Part shown: piece by piece, positions 42,323-45,245 of the stretch
Layout: every line of letters begins with the position of its first letter
Position numbering within the stretch: the first letter of the stretch is position 1
From: Thermoprotei archaeon
GTDB lineage: Archaea; Thermoproteota; Thermoprotei; QMSL01
Direction of reading: 5' to 3'
DNA length: 45,245 nt
Assembly (NCBI GenBank): GCA_003650925.1
Contig: QMSP01000013.1
Span: 1-45,245 of the forward strand
Position numbers and translations under genes: made by a program
The notes under the pieces: generated by a model
The model's database searches: none
What the model saw: only the letters and a program-made list of their open reading frames with translations
What the model was told of the DNA's origin: nothing

Positions 42323-43305
42323 GAAGTAGGGGGCAGTTCATGATCATAGCTGCGGTCATAATCTCGTCCATGATAGTCACCTTGCCGGTAAAGATAGCTC
42401 CTAAGCCCTCAAGCATGCCATTGTGGGAGGCTGAGGAGGCTTATGTAGCATATTTCAGATGGCTACTTCATAAGCTCTCGCTCAGGATGGTCTCCTCCTT
42501 TCTGTTCCATTACTACAATCATCTGAAGCTCCTCGTAGACAACGACCCTGACTACTACCAAGGAACGTTCATACTAAGTCCAGATGATCCAAGGCGAGGC
42601 CTTCGAGTATATGTATACGGTGGTACATTCTACTCCTACATAATCGAAGCTAATGATAAAGCAACAGAGAACCTGAACTTCGTGCTGAACAACCTTACCT
42701 ACGCCTTGGGCATATCGTACTCGTACAGGCTCTTGAACTTATCCTTATCATCTCTAGCATTTGATGTAACGTGGATTAGCAGAGGTGTTCCTCTCAGGGA
42801 TACTGAATGGGCTGATCCCTTCTACGACTACAGGTTTCGCTATAGTGAAGAGCATAATGCTATGAGTTCACTATTCACAATATCGTACAGAGCCATCAGG
42901 AACTACAATTCAAGCTCTCATGAGGGCATAAGGGCTCATCTAGTAAGCCTCGATATTGATGGTACGCAGGTTACTCTCAAGGTGTACATATTGGACGAGA
43001 AGGGAGTTCCCATAGTGGAACTAGGAGGGCATAACTTCCACGTACTGCTCTTCGACGGGTATGTTAGAGTGTGGTTCATATGGGTCAGCTCATCACGGCT
43101 AAGGCTAGTCAATGTCTCCTCTAAGGTGACTAGTTTAGGAAATGGCACCTATGTGATAGTGTTCGATATGAATGACTACATAGTGGAATATCGAGTTTCT
43201 CCAGCCTTTCTAGGGCCTCCTAGCGATTTCCTCTCCATCAGATTGATTATCCATGACTATGAATTTCCACAGCCTCTGGTGCTTTGCATATGCGAAAAGC
43301 TATAG
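42319..43305 (+). CDS. class III signal surface protein, last gene of pilin operon
   Basis: A 328-residue protein starting at GTG 42319 (overlapping the previous TGA). MRSRGQFMIIAAVIISSMIV has the same R-G-Q motif before a helix as the previous gene. The extracellular part (about 40-328) is long and rich in aromatic residues and Asn-x-Ser/Thr sites; no catalytic motif was noted. An upstream ATG at 42262 lies inside the previous gene and is not preferred. Its stop is seven bases from the convergent four-helix gene. Confidence 0.6.
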   Translation: MRSRGQFMIIAAVIISSMIVTLPVKIAPKPSSMPLWEAEEAYVAYFRWLLHKLSLRMVSSFLFHYYNHLKLLVDNDPDYYQGTFILSPDDPRRGLRVYVYGGTFYSYIIEANDKATENLNFVLNNLTYALGISYSYRLLNLSLSSLAFDVTWISRGVPLRDTEWADPFYDYRFRYSEEHNAMSSLFTISYRAIRNYNSSSHEGIRAHLVSLDIDGTQVTLKVYILDEKGVPIVELGGHNFHVLLFDGYVRVWFIWVSSSRLRLVNVSSKVTSLGNGTYVIVFDMNDYIVEYRVSPAFLGPPSDFLSIRLIIHDYEFPQPLVLCICEKL

Positions 43306-43312
43306 TCTTGCA

Positions 43313-43813
43313 TTAGAGTCTACGTCTCGTCTCACTCATCACCGCTATACCTAGTATTAGCATCCCCATGCTCGATATTATCGCTATATTTGCAAAGTTT
43401 TTAATGTTTTCTAGGTCAACTACGCTCTTCACAATGTTCAGCCTTATGAGGAGGACCAAGGTCAGTAGCTTTAGGACGTTAAGGGCGAATACGATGATTA
43501 CAAGCACTATCAGTAGGATCATCCTGCCTCTGGGCTCTATTTCAGGAATTATGGGCACGGTGGCTAGGATGAGGGCGAAGCTGAGTAGTTGTGTGTCGAA
43601 TATGTCGATATGTAGGGAGAATTCCTCTCCATTGATCTTCATGACTAACTCTTCATCTTCATGGAGTAGCTTGATCCCAGTCTCCTCTGCAAAGAGTAGG
43701 GCATTGGTACACTTCACGTAGAGCTCAAGTAGTAATTCAGGTAGTGAGTCCTCTATCAGCATGAGGAGGGCAAAAAGGCTTACTATCAGCAACACGTACA
43801 CGACTCTATACAT
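43313..43813 (-). CDS. small polytopic membrane protein, sortase-like pattern uncertain
   Basis: A 166-residue protein with four membrane helices (about 4-24, 76-93, 97-122, 140-160), and an extracellular segment (about 25-73). The order helix, acidic loop, then R-G-R-M helix with a N-V-L-K-L-L segment (about 113-118) is faintly like archaeosortase/exosortase C-terminal halves, but the catalytic Cys is not evident at the expected place, so I do not assign it. It starts five bases after the M42 stop and is probably co-transcribed with it. Convergent with the pilin operon. Confidence 0.5.
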   Translation of the reverse strand: MYRVVYVLLIVSLFALLMLIEDSLPELLLELYVKCTNALLFAEETGIKLLHEDEELVMKINGEEFSLHIDIFDTQLLSFALILATVPIIPEIEPRGRMILLIVLVIIVFALNVLKLLTLVLLIRLNIVKSVVDLENIKNFANIAIISSMGMLILGIAVMSETRRRL

Positions 43814-43818
43814 CGCTT

Positions 43819-44868
43819 TTAGCCTCTACTCAACTCTTTACAGGTCTCTATCGCTAGCCTCACTGCATTCTCCATGTCCTCTAGATTGGCGACTGAGACT
43901 GGTGCATGTATGTACCTAGTGGCTACCGTGATAACCCCTGAGGGCACACCCTCTCTTGTGAGTGTTATCCTTGCTGCATCAGTTGTTCCTCCATAGGGCA
44001 GGAAGGTCTCAAGCTGATACTTTATGCCTAGCCTTCTCGCTGCCTCTATGAGAGCTCTCAACACCTTGGGATGGGCTAGTAAACCGCCATCAGCTACTGT
44101 GACCACAGGTCCTTGGCCAGGCCTGGCTGTCACCTGAGTTATCTTCACCCCTGGTATTCCTCCTCCCACGGTGACATCTAGCGCGATAGCGTAGTCAGGG
44201 TATATGCCGTATGCTGCTGTAGCAGCTCCTCTCAGGCCAACCTCTTCTTGTACTGTACCGACTAGGTATATCTCTGCATCTACCTCATCAAGGTGCTCAG
44301 CTATGGCTATGAGCTCAGCACATCCTATTCTATCATCAAATGCTTTACCTGACACGTACTTGCCATGAAGTCTAGTGAACTTGACGTCGAAGCTTATGGG
44401 ATCTCCAATTCTAATTCCCAGCTCCTCAACCTCTTTATCACTTGTTGCTCCTATGTCTATGAAGAGGTGCTCTAGCTTGAAGGCCTTCTCCCTCTCCTGA
44501 GGCTCTTGGATATGAGGAGGTATGGAGCTTATGACTCCTGGTATTCTCTTGCCTTCTCTTGTATGTATTATGACTCTCTGCGATACCAACACACGAGGGT
44601 CGAGACCACCAATGGGTGCAAACCTTATCACGCCCTCCTTCTCAATGGCCTTCACTATAAGCCCTACCTCATCCATGTGAGCTGCTAGCATTATCTTAAC
44701 CTTGCCTTCTCGCCGCTTAGTACATATCAGATTGCCCAGTTTATCTACTCTGATCTCGTCCACATAGGGCTCAATATATCTCCTGAGTATATCTCGAACC
44801 TGATCTTCATGCCCTGCTACTCCAAAGGCATTCGATAGCTCCTCAAGGGCTCTCACTAGATCAACCAT
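43819..44868 (-). CDS. M42-family metallo-aminopeptidase (TET type)
   Basis: A 349-residue protein of the M42 family, which forms large dodecameric TET particles that trim peptides inside the cell. Metal ligands are seen as AAHMDEVG (about 62-69; His and Asp), KAFDDRIG (about 173-180), catalytic Glu pair in VQEEVGLRG (about 207-215), Asp in ALDVT (about 229-233), and the final His in RYIHAPVS (about 318-325). A strong GGGAGGGAGGG ribosome site precedes the ATG. It follows a nitroreductase gene by 38 bases on the same strand. Confidence 0.94.
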   Translation of the reverse strand: MVDLVRALEELSNAFGVAGHEDQVRDILRRYIEPYVDEIRVDKLGNLICTKRREGKVKIMLAAHMDEVGLIVKAIEKEGVIRFAPIGGLDPRVLVSQRVIIHTREGKRIPGVISSIPPHIQEPQEREKAFKLEHLFIDIGATSDKEVEELGIRIGDPISFDVKFTRLHGKYVSGKAFDDRIGCAELIAIAEHLDEVDAEIYLVGTVQEEVGLRGAATAAYGIYPDYAIALDVTVGGGIPGVKITQVTARPGQGPVVTVADGGLLAHPKVLRALIEAARRLGIKYQLETFLPYGGTTDAARITLTREGVPSGVITVATRYIHAPVSVANLEDMENAVRLAIETCKELSRG

Positions 44869-44906
44869 AGCCCTCCCTCCCAGACCTACTATATGCTAGG
44901 TGCTAT

Positions 44907-45245
44907 CTAGTACTTTTCCCAGTGTACGACTTCATCTAGAGGCCTTCTTGGAGGAGGTATAGGACTCTCAGCTGGCTTCCCGATAGGAACTATGGCTACA
45001 GGCCTCACATGGTCTGGAAGTCCGAGTATTCTGGATACCTCCTCTTCATCAAAAGCACCTACCCAACACGTTCCATAGCCTAGTGCATGAGCAGCCAGTA
45101 GCATGTTCTGAATAGCTGCTGCTGTATCCTGCAAGCAATAGAGGCTTCTTCCTCTCTCGCCATATCTCCAAGCTGTTCTAGGTATGTTAGCACAGACTAC
45201 TACAACTACTGGAGCCTCTGCAATCCACATCTGACCCAAGGCAGC
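44907..45245 (-). CDS. nitroreductase-family protein, 3' part
   Basis: The reading frame is open at the window edge, so the N-terminus is missing. The visible 110-plus residues match FMN-dependent nitroreductases: [31 protein letters not shown] (helix), YGTCWVGAF, and [12 protein letters not shown] with a C-terminal tail that contains PRRPLDEVV. Family members reduce nitro, flavin-like or other small compounds with NAD(P)H. The [10 protein letters not shown] motif is characteristic. Confidence 0.85.
   Translation of the reverse strand, partial: AALGQMWIAEAPVVVVVCANIPRTAWRYGERGRSLYCLQDTAAAIQNMLLAAHALGYGTCWVGAFDEEEVSRILGLPDHVRPVAIVPIGKPAESPIPPPRRPLDEVVHWEKY

Overview
The window looks like a chromosomal segment of a hyperthermophilic archaeon of the Thermoproteota (TACK) type. 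The evidence is: archaeal-type PheS and PheT, archaemetzincin, an archaeal myo-inositol-1-phosphate synthase, a MNT/HEPN pair and a PaREP1-type protein, class III (type IV pilin-like) signal peptides, TATA boxes placed about 25-30 bases before start codons (leaderless transcripts), frequent TTG and GTG starts, and very dense gene packing. No rRNA, intact tRNA or CRISPR array was found. All family assignments come from reading protein motifs by eye; no database search was run.

Layout. 1-943 is a scar: inverted repeats, a short remnant reading frame, a frameshifted winged-helix gene and a tRNA 3' fragment ending in CCA, which together look like the eroded edge of an integrated element. 944-3491 (minus) holds a secreted beta-helix protein and two small membrane proteins. 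3711-6312 (plus) holds cis-prenyltransferase, a coiled-coil protein and a sugar-nucleotidyltransferase with a hexapeptide C-terminus, suggesting polyprenyl-linked glycan or cell-surface metabolism. 6307-9553 (minus) is pheS-pheT. 9699-13027 has an AbrB-like regulator, an orphan, a membrane M48 protease and a 2H phosphoesterase. 12982-14415 (minus) is a compact operon ending in ubiX. 14479-18093 holds an ECF-type transporter (T component, fused double ATPase, divergent probable S component) and a DUF4430 lipid- or membrane-anchored protein. 18059-20873 holds an amidohydrolase and an aminotransferase.

20927-29578 is the most striking metabolic block: two large related polytopic membrane proteins (OPT-like) divergent from a 1497-residue fusion of an M28 peptidase-like ectodomain, whose metal site is degenerate, to an FtsX/MacB-like permease. 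29646-31175 is a PadR regulator divergent from ino1 across a palindrome. 31316-34170 has a pilin, a DHH phosphoesterase, archaemetzincin and small coupled membrane proteins. 34259-36602 has a MNT/HEPN pair, an RHH-PaREP1 protein and an AlaX-type tRNA editing enzyme. 36608-39488 (minus) has a clan-A glycoside hydrolase and a coiled-coil PD-(D/E)XK-like protein.

39629-43305 is a tightly coupled five-gene operon of pilin-like or pseudopilin-like secreted/membrane proteins without an ATPase or platform protein in the window; every junction overlaps by one to four bases. It is the best candidate for an undescribed surface structure. 43313-45245 (minus) has a four-TM protein, an M42 aminopeptidase and the 3' part of a nitroreductase cut by the window edge.
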